Part shown: in pieces, positions 34,290-42,355 of the stretch
How positions within the stretch are numbered: the first letter of the stretch is position 1
Layout of the letters: each line of letters starts with the position of its first letter
Source of the DNA: Candidatus Villigracilis propinquus
GTDB lineage: Bacteria > Chloroflexota > Anaerolineae > Anaerolineales > Villigracilaceae
NCBI GenBank assembly: GCA_016714565.1
Contig: JADKDM010000001.1
Span: 248,001 to 312,000, forward strand
Reading direction: 5' to 3'
DNA: 64,000 nt
The notes under the pieces: generated by a model
What the model was told of the DNA's origin: nothing
Database searches by the model: none
What the model saw: only the letters and a program-made list of their open reading frames with translations
Position numbers and translations under genes: made by a program

Positions 34290-35603
34290 TTACACCGTTT
34301 TGCGTGCCTGCCAGAGGTCGCGTCCCCACAGCCACAGCGCACCGAGGCCAAGGAACATGACAACCAGGCCGAATATCCAGCCGATGAGGGGCAAGGCGAC
34401 CAAAAGGGCAACGATCACTACGCCAAGCACCAGCGGCCAGACTTTGTGCTCCGCCAGCGCGGGGTTGAAGCGGCCCAATATCCACTTGCCGCCCAGCCAT
34501 GCCACCACGATCTTGGTGAAGAAAGCCGTGACTAGTACGAACCCGACAATGAGGGCGAAGATCGACAAAATACCAAGCCACACGATTGTCCCGCTAATGC
34601 CACCAAGGGTAAGCACACCAAACACCAGACCACCGACGATCATCGCCGTAAAAATGACCAGCAAGGTAAAGAAGAAGGCCGCGTAGGAAATCACGCCCCA
34701 TCCCAAACTTGCGGCGGGAGTTGCCTGCAATTTATCCATCACAGATTTCATGAATACAGGGGCGAGCCAGGCCAAAAGCAAGCCGAACAAAATAAGCGTG
34801 ACAATGCTGCGAAGCAGATTGAAAGTCCAAGTTGCGGCGATTTCAGCTGTTGTGGGCGGAGTGTATTGCATATTCGTGTTTGCAACAGGTTCCTTGCGAG
34901 TCACTTTTCCTGTGACTACGTCGGCAGGGATTTTAATGTCCTTGGATTGGGTGTAGACCAGATCGCCGCCGATCTTCGCATTCTCATCGATAGTGAACCC
35001 AGGTTGAACGGTGGGGACGGAAATTCCCGTCTGCCACATGTAAGAGGACGGGGGAGCGCCTGCGTCTTCCGCGCTGCCAACTTCGGCGGTCACATCTCCA
35101 CCTATGGTGCCACCTAATTCAAGCGCACCAGCGCCGAACATCGCATTACCAGTCACATCGCCTGAAAGTAAAGCCTGTGCGCCGCCATAAAGAAAATCCC
35201 CGCCTACGGAGCTTCCTTTTTTGGCTTCCATACTTGCGGATGCGCCAAGCACGTCGCCGCCGATACTGGCTTTTTCGCCTAACTGCAAACCGGCCCCGGC
35301 CATGCGCACATCATCGGTCACAGTCCCATTGATCACAATGCTCTGGCCCATGGCGAATACATCGCCTTCAACCGTTCCGTTGATCACAATGGTTTCACCA
35401 GAAACGAACAAGTCGCCTTTTACGGTTCCGTCCAGTGTGAAACTGGTTGCGCCGACATAGAGGTCATCTTCGATGACTTCATCTGCCCCGATCACAACCG
35501 TCTCGCCGCCGCGGCCGTCGAAAGCGAGGGCAGATGAGGTAACGGTCATGGTAAACAAGGCTAGAAGTGAAAAAACTGCAAAAATTTTGTTGATTGGTTT
35601 CAT
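34290..35603 (-). CDS. Exported bactofilin-like beta-helix protein with membrane C terminus
   Basis: This 437-residue protein has a signal peptide (1-27). Hexapeptide-like repeats of the bactofilin/polymer-forming type follow (about 35-180), seen in units such as TLDGTVKGDLFVSGETIVINGTVEGDVFA. A linker and about five membrane helices (about 255-430) complete it. Bactofilins are usually cytoplasmic polymers, so this exported and membrane-anchored version would place the beta-helix outside the membrane. Its role may be in envelope shape or adhesion, but that is an inference. Confidence 0.8.
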   Translation of the reverse strand: MKPINKIFAVFSLLALFTMTVTSSALAFDGRGGETVVIGADEVIEDDLYVGATSFTLDGTVKGDLFVSGETIVINGTVEGDVFAMGQSIVINGTVTDDVRMAGAGLQLGEKASIGGDVLGASASMEAKKGSSVGGDFLYGGAQALLSGDVTGNAMFGAGALELGGTIGGDVTAEVGSAEDAGAPPSSYMWQTGISVPTVQPGFTIDENAKIGGDLVYTQSKDIKIPADVVTGKVTRKEPVANTNMQYTPPTTAEIAATWTFNLLRSIVTLILFGLLLAWLAPVFMKSVMDKLQATPAASLGWGVISYAAFFFTLLVIFTAMIVGGLVFGVLTLGGISGTIVWLGILSIFALIVGFVLVTAFFTKIVVAWLGGKWILGRFNPALAEHKVWPLVLGVVIVALLVALPLIGWIFGLVVMFLGLGALWLWGRDLWQARKTV

Positions 35604-35775
35604 TAGGTGTCTCCTTTGAAAAACTTCCCAATATGCTTACGCATCTTTCCCCGGGAAGTTGCAAATTTACTACTTCCCGCCTCTTTCCCAGCCGACGCCT
35701 GGTCCTGTCCATCGGACATTCGCCACCCGCCGCCCCGCTCGAGGATGAACCCCCTCGCTATTCCTACAAAGCCCG

Positions 35776-36318
35776 CTAAAGCGGACTTGCTCCATCCACT
35801 ATGGTCAACTTCGTTGGCTTTTTGAAATACCAGTTCATGATCTCAACAAACCAGCCGCAAAAAAGCTCCTTTTCATTTAATACCCTGGTTTGTATCTCGT
35901 CCAAACTCATATAGCTTACTTCGGAAATCTCTACCGGGTCAAAACGGACTTGTTCAGGATTCACCCTGCCCTCGTAAATGCGGCTGATCTCATTATCATT
36001 GGGGCCGTACTCCATTTTGATGGTGACCAAGGGTTTGAGGTCTATTCCTTCCACGCCCATCTCTTCCTTCATCCCGCGCATCGCCGCCACTAGATACCCT
36101 TCTCCAGCTTTGACATGCTCCGAGACCGAGCAATCCAGCATGGACGGGGCAGAGGCGCGATCCGCACTCCGTTTTTGGATGAGCATTTTTCCATCCTCCG
36201 AAAATAGAAATACATGCACCCCACGATGCTGTAATCCCTTTTGATGGACGGTGGAGCGCATCTCCCGACCGATCACAATATCTTCGTCATTCACTACATC
36301 AAGTAATTCATCTGCCAT
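35776..36318 (-). CDS. NUDIX hydrolase, IPP-isomerase-like
   Basis: This 180-residue protein has the type I IDI-like opening RGVHVFLFSEDGKMLIQKRS. A CSVSEHVKAGEGYLVAAMRGMKEEMGV NUDIX region follows, in which the first Glu of the REUxEE core is replaced by Gly (MRGMKEEMGV). IDI proteins use a modified NUDIX box, so this fits an isopentenyl-diphosphate isomerase or a related diphosphatase; the key Cys of IDI may be the one in LDCSVSEH. It sits 10 bases downstream of the G3P-dehydrogenase-like fusion. A small stem (AAGCCCGC/GCGGACTT, 35769-35788) overlaps its stop and may end transcription. Confidence 0.75.
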   Translation of the reverse strand: MADELLDVVNDEDIVIGREMRSTVHQKGLQHRGVHVFLFSEDGKMLIQKRSADRASAPSMLDCSVSEHVKAGEGYLVAAMRGMKEEMGVEGIDLKPLVTIKMEYGPNDNEISRIYEGRVNPEQVRFDPVEISEVSYMSLDEIQTRVLNEKELFCGWFVEIMNWYFKKPTKLTIVDGASPL

Positions 36319-36328
36319 TTTGAAAACC

Positions 36329-38746
36329 TCACTTTATAAATTTAGCCACCGCTTGCGCCGCCCGCTTGCCTTCAATCGCGCAATGGTCAGCCGTCTCCAC
36401 ACCGCGCAGCAGATTGCCCGCCACGAACACACCATTCACCGACGAGTGGAAATTTGCATCGATCACCGGCCCGCGTGTGACGGGATGAATCTGCAAGCCG
36501 CCCAACCGCGCGATTTCATGCTCAGGAATCCAATTGCCAGTGAAGATGACCGTGTCGCATTCCACGAGTTCGGTCTGTCCATTTTGGTGCGTGAGTTCAA
36601 TTTCTTCAACACGTTTGCGCCCAAAGATGTTTGTGACTTTGGTGTTTGTAATAATTGGCGTGCGCATGAGAATATCTGCAATGGCCCATTTCATCGCCAC
36701 ATACGGAAATTCAATTTGGTGACTTGGTTCTTCCGTGACCATCATCGCGCATTTGACATCCGCGTGCATGAGCGTCATCAACGCCGAAAGGCTCACCAAC
36801 TCCGCGCCGACAATGACAGCGCGCTTTCCAACTAGCAGATGTTCCTGATACACAAATCGCTGTAGCGAACCCGTTGTATAAATCCCCTGCGGGCGTGTGC
36901 CAGGGATCATTCGTGCCGCGCGCGGTCTTTCGCGTACACCAGTTGCCAGCAGGACGGTTTGTGCATGAATTTCTCCCAACCCGTGCGGGGAAGTGAATTG
37001 CAAATGAAGTTCTTTTTTCTCTGAGCTCTCTGTGTTCTCCATGGCTGAATTTTTCCATCCCAAGATCGTCGTGGATGTCCGCACTTCCACATCCATCTTG
37101 TCAGCGAGGTCGCGATAATGCTTTGCGTACTTTGGCCCCTGCCATATGCGCCATAAGTCCTCGCGGCCAAAGCCGGTGTGGTGACAGAAGCGCGGCATTC
37201 CGCCCGCTTCGGGTTCTCGGTCAACAACAACAATATTCTTGATTCCCTGTTTCTTCAATTCAATTGCCGCTGAAAGCCCCGCAGGGCCTGCGCCAACAAT
37301 TAACACATCACAAGTAGTAGCGACTTTAGTCGCTTTTTCAGCAGAAGATTTGTAACGACTGAAGTCGTTACTACGGTTTTCCAGCGCCGCGTGACAATTG
37401 AATCCCTGACATCTTCCTTGCGATGCACGCGTGCGCCTTCGCAGGGCATCCAAGCTGTTTGCAGGGATCGGCGCGTTCAGCGCATCCAACAACTCGCCGC
37501 GCGAGACTTTCTCGCAATGACAAACCATCTCGGCGTATGCGGCATTTTGCTTGATCATCTCCGCGCTCTGATGCGGACGAATATCTGCCTGCCCGATGGT
37601 CGGGAGTTTTACTTCTTTGAATTCATCCTTCAATCTCAATTCCAAACCAGCGTCACGCAGCAACTCCGTTCCATATTCTGCAATGCCCATCGCCGCCGAA
37701 ATACCCGTGGAGCGAATGCCGCCCAAACATAAATAACGCTGCGCCGCATCCATTTCAATTTGATAATCGCTATGCTCCGTTGCAGCACGCAAACCGGAAT
37801 ACGTGGCAGTCACTTCTTCATCAAGCAATTGTGGCAAAATATCGCGGCCTTTGTCCAACAAAAACTTCAAGCCGTCCGCTGTTGTTTCAGTGGCGGCTTT
37901 ATCGGGCAGGTCTTCAGCCGTTGGCCCGAGCAAAATATTTCCATACACCGTGGGACTGATCAGAACTCCCTTGGTGATGGATGTCGGCACGGGCAGCAGA
38001 ACATGATTGACAAGTGGACGCGCCAATTTATCGTACACGATCAACTGCCCGCGCCTCGGGACGACCCCGAAGCTGGTCTTTCCAAAATGGGCATTGATCT
38101 CATCTGAAAACAATCCCGCCGCGTTGACGATGTAGCGTGCCTCGACGATAGACGACTGACTATTGACCACAGACCATGTTGTCTGTCGTCCGTTGTCCGT
38201 TGTCGATGGTCGTATTTCTGATACGTGGAAATTCAAAAACAATTCAACATCGTTTAGCACTGCCTGATATGCAAATGCCAGCGGAACGGAGAATGTGCAG
38301 AGAATCCCCTCGCCGGGGACGAGCAGCCCGCCTAATGCGCCTTTGTTGATGTGCGGTTCCCGTTTATAGATTTCATCTGTGGAAATGATCTGCACATCCA
38401 TGACCCCATTTTCATGCGCCTTCTTTAATAGAGCGGGCAGCGCATCCAACTGAGCCTGATTCCAGGCGATGAGAATTGCACCCAACCTTTCGTGGGCGAT
38501 ATTTGCCTCCCGCAGATAGGTGTCCATTAATTTGTAGCTGCGGCGCATTAACGTCGCTTCGAGTGTCCCTGGCTTTGCGTCAAAGCCTGTGTGCCAGATG
38601 GCTGTGCTTGCCTTGGATGTCCCCATGCCTACGTCTGAATTCGCTTCCACCAAAGCGACTTTGAGTTGATAGCGGGAAAGCTCCCGCGCGATGGCCGAAC
38701 CAACCGCTCCCGCCCCAATGACTGCGATGTCGTATGTTGTTGTCAT
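36329..38746 (-). CDS. Fused G3P-dehydrogenase-like / BFD [2Fe-2S] / FAD-NAD oxidoreductase
   Basis: This 805-residue protein has three parts. The first (1-380) is a DAO/GlpA-like flavoprotein with a GAGAVGSAIAREL dinucleotide motif. The second (about 400-455) is a BFD-like [2Fe-2S] domain with VCHCEKVS and GRCQGFNC (Cys 409, 411, 446, 451). The third (about 478-805) is a pyridine-nucleotide oxidoreductase with VLIVGAGPAG and LLATGVRERPR. Two palindromic repeats are inserted in frame: one in the first domain (residues about 179-202), one in the linker before the third (about 458-478). I chose ATG 38746 because the upstream extension is encoded by a repeat. It follows an FGGY kinase, so a polyol phosphate is a likely substrate. 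Confidence 0.8.
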   Translation of the reverse strand: MTTTYDIAVIGAGAVGSAIARELSRYQLKVALVEANSDVGMGTSKASTAIWHTGFDAKPGTLEATLMRRSYKLMDTYLREANIAHERLGAILIAWNQAQLDALPALLKKAHENGVMDVQIISTDEIYKREPHINKGALGGLLVPGEGILCTFSVPLAFAYQAVLNDVELFLNFHVSEIRPSTTDNGRQTTWSVVNSQSSIVEARYIVNAAGLFSDEINAHFGKTSFGVVPRRGQLIVYDKLARPLVNHVLLPVPTSITKGVLISPTVYGNILLGPTAEDLPDKAATETTADGLKFLLDKGRDILPQLLDEEVTATYSGLRAATEHSDYQIEMDAAQRYLCLGGIRSTGISAAMGIAEYGTELLRDAGLELRLKDEFKEVKLPTIGQADIRPHQSAEMIKQNAAYAEMVCHCEKVSRGELLDALNAPIPANSLDALRRRTRASQGRCQGFNCHAALENRSNDFSRYKSSAEKATKVATTCDVLIVGAGPAGLSAAIELKKQGIKNIVVVDREPEAGGMPRFCHHTGFGREDLWRIWQGPKYAKHYRDLADKMDVEVRTSTTILGWKNSAMENTESSEKKELHLQFTSPHGLGEIHAQTVLLATGVRERPRAARMIPGTRPQGIYTTGSLQRFVYQEHLLVGKRAVIVGAELVSLSALMTLMHADVKCAMMVTEEPSHQIEFPYVAMKWAIADILMRTPIITNTKVTNIFGRKRVEEIELTHQNGQTELVECDTVIFTGNWIPEHEIARLGGLQIHPVTRGPVIDANFHSSVNGVFVAGNLLRGVETADHCAIEGKRAAQAVAKFIK
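37314..37374. repeat. Palindromic repeat (family E) inside the fused oxidoreductase gene
   Basis: Ends GTAGTAGCGACTTTAGTCGC and AACGACTGAAGTCGTTACTAC are near-inverted copies, each itself a small palindrome (CGACT...AGTCG). It encodes the linker between the [2Fe-2S] and third domains without a stop. Confidence 0.75.
38143..38212. repeat. Repeat (family D) inside the fused oxidoreductase gene
   Basis: It is built from GTCCGTTGTC-, GACGACTGAC- and GACGATAGAC-type units in inverted arrangement. It codes for the non-family stretch PSTTDNGRQTTWSVVNSQSS in the first domain. Confidence 0.7.
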
Positions 38747-38762
38747 AGTTTCTTTCTGGACT

Positions 38763-38803
38763 TCAGACGATGGACAATTGACCGTGGTCCGTTGTCCATC
38801 GTC
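38763..38803. repeat. Repeat (family D) upstream of the fused oxidoreductase
   Basis: Inverted arms GACGATGGACAA and TTGTCCATCGTC. It is related to the copy at 38143-38212. Its translation creates a false N-terminal extension of the downstream gene. Confidence 0.7.
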
Positions 38804-38812
38804 TATCCTCAA

Positions 38813-40276
38813 TTACTCATGAAATTTCTTTACCGCATCCAACGCCTTGTTCCATTGCGCCAGTTTCTTTTCTCTTTCTTCTTTCTTCATTTTCGGCATG
38901 TATATTTTTTCAGCTTTCCAATTCTTTGCCAGACTCTCGAAAGTTGTTCCCAGCGCAGAAACGCCAGCGAGATTTGCAATGCCAATGGCTGTAGCTTCCA
39001 GCGCAGCAGAGACACGGACTTCGAGATTGAGCAGGTCTGCGATCATCTGCATCAGGTAGGGATTGCCCGATGGGCCGCCATCCACTTTCAGGTGGGGAGG
39101 AGGCGTGCCTGCATCCTGTGACATGGCAGTGACCACTTCGTACACGCGGCAGGCAATTCCATCCAACGTGGCGCGGACGATGTCATCGGAACTGGTGCTG
39201 CGGTTGAGACCGAACATCGCGCCCTGCACATCCGTCCGCCAGTGGGGAGCGGCGAGACCCTGCAAGGCAGGCACAACCACCACGCCCATGTCTGTGGATC
39301 TGTTCGCCGCTTCGTGGCTGGAGGCAGAATCAGGAATTACTTTCAAATTGTCCCGCAGCCATTGGACGGCGGAGCCTGTGACGAAAATGCCGCCATCGAA
39401 AGCGTAGGCGGTGTGACCGTCAAAGTTCCAGCCGACGGTGGTGAGCAGTCCATTATTGGAAAGCTGTGGTTTGCCGCCGATGTTCATCAAAAGAAAACTG
39501 CCAGTGCCGAAGGAGCATTTCATTTCGCCAGCGTTGAAGCAAGCCTGACCGAAAAGCGCGGCTTGCTGGTCAACGAGAAGTGCGTGCAAAGGCAGCGGCT
39601 TTCCGTTTCCAAAATCCACATCGCCGATATAGCCTGCGGATGGTTTTACTTCGGGCAGCATGCTGCGCGGGACATCAAATAATTTCAGTAATTTTTCATC
39701 CCACTCGAATTTGTTCATGTCAAACAATAAGGTGCGTGAGGCGGTGGAGGGATCGGTGACATGCAGTTTGCCGCCGCTCAATTTCCAGATGACCCATGTC
39801 TCTGTGGTGCCGAATTTCAATTTGCCTTCGTGGGCTTTTTTGCGGATATCCGGATTATTTTCAAATACCCATTTGAGTTTTGGCGCGGAGAAATAGCTGT
39901 CGAGTAGGAGTCCTGTCGTTTGGCGCAACCAGTTCAGGTCCACGTTTGAGGCGAGAGAGTCGCAGACGGATTGTCCGCGCGTATCCTGCCAGACGATGGC
40001 AGGAGTCACTGCTTCGCCCGTTTCCACATCCCAAACGACAAAGGTTTCACCCTGGTTATCGAACCCGACGGCGGAGATTTCATATTTATCAAGCAGAGGC
40101 GCGCAGGCCTCTTTTACGGTGCGGACGATGTCGGCAGGTTCCTGTTCCACCCAGCCTGCCTGTGGAAATCTTGCGGGTAATTGCGCGGAATTCTTTTCGA
40201 TCATCTCGCCGTTTTCATCCACAATGACGGCGGTGGTTTGTGTGGTACCTTGGTCAATGCCGAGTAGATATTTCAT
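38813..40276 (-). CDS. FGGY-family carbohydrate kinase, glycerol-kinase-like
   Basis: This 487-residue protein follows the glycerol kinase layout: GIDQGTTQTTAVIVD at the N terminus, WQDTRGQ, SYFSAPKLKWV, VDQQAALFGQ, CSFGTGSFLLMN, and a DGGPSGNPYLMQ phosphate motif. One difference stands out. The glycerol kinase motif NQRET reads NQGET here (Gly 76), losing the Arg that contacts glycerol (Arg83 in E. coli GlpK), while the Glu and Asp that bind the polyol are kept. So the substrate may be another small polyol. It lies 66 bases upstream of the fused dehydrogenase gene, consistent with a kinase-dehydrogenase pathway. AAGGAG precedes ATG 40276. Confidence 0.85.
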   Translation of the reverse strand: MKYLLGIDQGTTQTTAVIVDENGEMIEKNSAQLPARFPQAGWVEQEPADIVRTVKEACAPLLDKYEISAVGFDNQGETFVVWDVETGEAVTPAIVWQDTRGQSVCDSLASNVDLNWLRQTTGLLLDSYFSAPKLKWVFENNPDIRKKAHEGKLKFGTTETWVIWKLSGGKLHVTDPSTASRTLLFDMNKFEWDEKLLKLFDVPRSMLPEVKPSAGYIGDVDFGNGKPLPLHALLVDQQAALFGQACFNAGEMKCSFGTGSFLLMNIGGKPQLSNNGLLTTVGWNFDGHTAYAFDGGIFVTGSAVQWLRDNLKVIPDSASSHEAANRSTDMGVVVVPALQGLAAPHWRTDVQGAMFGLNRSTSSDDIVRATLDGIACRVYEVVTAMSQDAGTPPPHLKVDGGPSGNPYLMQMIADLLNLEVRVSAALEATAIGIANLAGVSALGTTFESLAKNWKAEKIYMPKMKKEEREKKLAQWNKALDAVKKFHE

Positions 40277-40293
40277 AAAATCTCCTTATAACA

Positions 40294-40357
40294 AAACCTG
40301 ACAGGTCTTATTGATAAGTCCGTTTTCAAAAAATAACCGTTAAGACCTGTCAGGTTT
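40294..40357. repeat. Palindromic repeat (family F)
   Basis: Perfect 17-base arms (AAACCTGACAGGTCTTA and its complement) with a 30-base spacer, lying in the leader of the FGGY kinase gene. Each arm also has a short CCTGACAGG near-palindrome. Confidence 0.75.
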
Positions 40358-40369
40358 GTGGAAGAATAT

Positions 40370-40401
40370 AAGAGCGGTACCCCTTGCGAGATACCGCTCT
40401 T
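40370..40401 (-). terminator. Terminator of the amino acid permease gene
   Basis: A 10-base stem (AAGAGCGGTA/TACCGCTCTT) lies 22 bases past the permease stop. On the minus strand it is followed by ATATTCTTCC, so the T run is weak. Confidence 0.6.
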
Positions 40402-40423
40402 AATTTTACCTGACAAGAGATTT

Positions 40424-42093
40424 TTAGTGCTCGCCGAATTTCTTTTCGATCTCGGCGATCTTTGCCTGGTTCTGTTTGATCTTGTCGCCTTCGGGTACGC
40501 CTTCGAAGCGCTTGTCTTCACCACCTGTGGCGAAGGTGATCGCAGCGGCTACGATGGCAACGCCGATGGCAATGTAGGAGGGTGGCGGGGGGGGGGGGGG
40601 GAGGGGCAACCCCCCCCCCGGGGGGGGGGGGGGGAACCCCAGCCAACACGACCACAGGGCGCCGACCAAAGGCCGAAGGCGACACAAAGACGATTGTAAA
40701 GTAGAAGACTTTTTCATTGGGCGGGAAGAAACCGCTGATCGCCAGAACGATGCCGAAGATGATCGCGAGCACCGCGTTGGGCTTGGAAAAACCGCCGAGG
40801 TTGAACGGACCCTTTTCCTTCCACTTGGCAGTCCCTTCAGACATGAGGCCCGCCGCAATTGGCATGACCATGGAGATATAAAGGAACACTGCACAGGCCA
40901 CGGCCAGAATGAGATAAGCAGGCGCATACAATGTGCTGGCAAATGCAAAAATGGCGGAAACCCATACTGCAGTTCCAGGTGTGCGGTACACGGTGCTGAC
41001 ATTGGCGAGGGCGGCGGAGGCGGGCAGGCCGCCGTCACGGGCGAAAGCGTACATCATGCGGGAAGTGGAGGTGAGACCAGCCAAGGCGCAGATGTAGTTG
41101 ACTATTACCATACCCACAGCAAGGAAAATGCTCAGCCAGCTGGGCATGTTGGAGGCGCTCCACATATAGAAGAACGAACCCCAGCCAGCGGCGGCAGCTT
41201 CTTCGAGGCTAGGCATGGTAAGCACGTAAGCAGCAACAGCCACGAGACCAAAAACCCAGGACCAGAACACGGCGGTCCACATGCCCTTCGGCACGTTTAC
41301 CTGCGCGTCCTGTGTTTCTTCAGATGTGTGAGCGGAAGCGTCAAAGCCTGTGATGGTATAGCATACATACGAAAGACCAAGCAGGAAGGCAAATGCAATG
41401 CTTTCAGTGCGGAACGGCACTACACCACCGCCCACATCACCGGTTACGTTTTGGAAGGTCCATAAGCGGGTGAAATCCAGGGGAACGGAGCTGAAAGCGA
41501 ACAGGGTGACGATCAAGATCACGGTCAAGCCGAGGATGATGTACCCGCTCCAGTCGGTGAGCTTGGTGGTGATATTGATGTAATAGTGATTCAGGATGGC
41601 TTGCGTGCCGAGGGCGAAGATCAAAAAGACGATCTGATGCCAAATTCCAAAACCGGAAACATCCACACCGAGCGCGGTGCCGAGCAGCAGGTCTTTGAAG
41701 AACACGGTGTAGAGCAGCACATCCACCGAGGAGACCACGCAGATCAAACCAATCAGGTTGAACCAGGCAGTCATCCAGCCCCAGAATTTCCCGCCGAGGT
41801 GGGAACTCCAGTGATACAGGCCACCCGCAGTCGGGAAGGACGAAGCGATCTGTCCCATGCCAGACGGCCACGCTCATGGCGAGCACGCCGCCGACCAGCC
41901 AGATCAATACAGCGCCGCCGGAACCAAGGGCATTGAAGGCAGCAGGGAAGGCGGAGATACCGCCAGCCAAAATACAAATGATTGAAAATGAAATTGCGAA
42001 GTTCGAGAAGCCGCTCATGCGGCGCGAAAGTTCCTGTGCATACCCCAGCTTGTGTAACACTTGCTTGTCGTGCGCTTGACTTTTGTCTGCCAT
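40424..42093 (-). CDS. APC-family amino acid permease, interrupted by two frame changes
   Basis: A protein of about 550 residues with about 12 membrane helices can be rebuilt from three frames. The N terminus (from 42093, AAGGAG upstream) has SRRMSGFSNFAISFSIICILAGG. The frame changes near 41856-41862, just before MGQIASSFPTAGGLYHWSSHLGG. It changes again in the G/C patch at 40580-40640, after which the tail (IAIGVAIVAAAITFATGGEDKRFEGVPEG) runs to the stop at 40424. The core resembles amine/GABA-type permeases (FDASAHTSEETQDAQVNVPKG). The second break is very likely an artefact; the first could be a one-base error or a true frameshift. Position in the cluster suggests uptake of an amino compound used by the neighbouring enzymes. 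Confidence 0.75.
40580..40640. other. Suspect G/C homopolymer patch in permease gene
   Basis: A run of G, a short AGGGGCAA, a run of C, then another long run of G. It destroys the last membrane helix of the permease and shifts the frame, like the patch in the cytochrome gene. Confidence 0.8.
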
Positions 42094-42150
42094 TTTCGTA
42101 ATTCTCCTTGACTTTGAATGGGTGTTAGTTATTACATCAAGAAACTGAAC

Positions 42151-42174
42151 TTACGAAGCGCGAATATTAATCAT
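42151..42174 (-). CDS. Possible 7-residue leader peptide upstream of the permease
   Basis: On the minus strand an ATG at 42174 opens MINIRAS and stops at TAA (42153-42151). A perfect AGGAGG (42190-42185) lies 10 bases before it, preceded by a small GTTCCC-TTTT-GGGAGC hairpin (42191-42206). The stop is 57 bases before the permease ATG. It could be a translated leader or a chance match. Confidence 0.3.
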   Translation of the reverse strand: MINIRAS

Positions 42175-42319
42175 CGATACTGCACCTCCTGCTCCCAAAA
42201 GGGAACTCTCCTCTGAGTTATGAATTGAAAACACTGGCAGTCTAAAATGGGTTCGACGAATAATTCGCCAATTTTACACTCGAAAATCAAATCGAGATAG
42301 CCGTGTTTTGTTAACAAAC

Positions 42320-42349
42320 ATGGGCGCAGGAAAAAATTCGTGCGCCCAT
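42320..42349 (-). terminator. Terminator of the HAD gene
   Basis: A 9-base stem (ATGGGCGCA/TGCGCCCAT) lies just past the stop, with GTTTGTT following on the minus strand. Confidence 0.7.
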
Positions 42350-42355
42350 GACCTG

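Noticed and set aside
38747..38812. N-terminal extension of the fused oxidoreductase
   Set aside because: The 22 added residues are encoded by a family D palindromic repeat. The FAD motif begins directly after ATG 38746, as in relatives.
42120..42260. A riboswitch in the permease leader
   Set aside because: I compared it by eye with glycine and guanidine riboswitch cores and found only a short hairpin and a Shine-Dalgarno sequence. No conserved core was seen.
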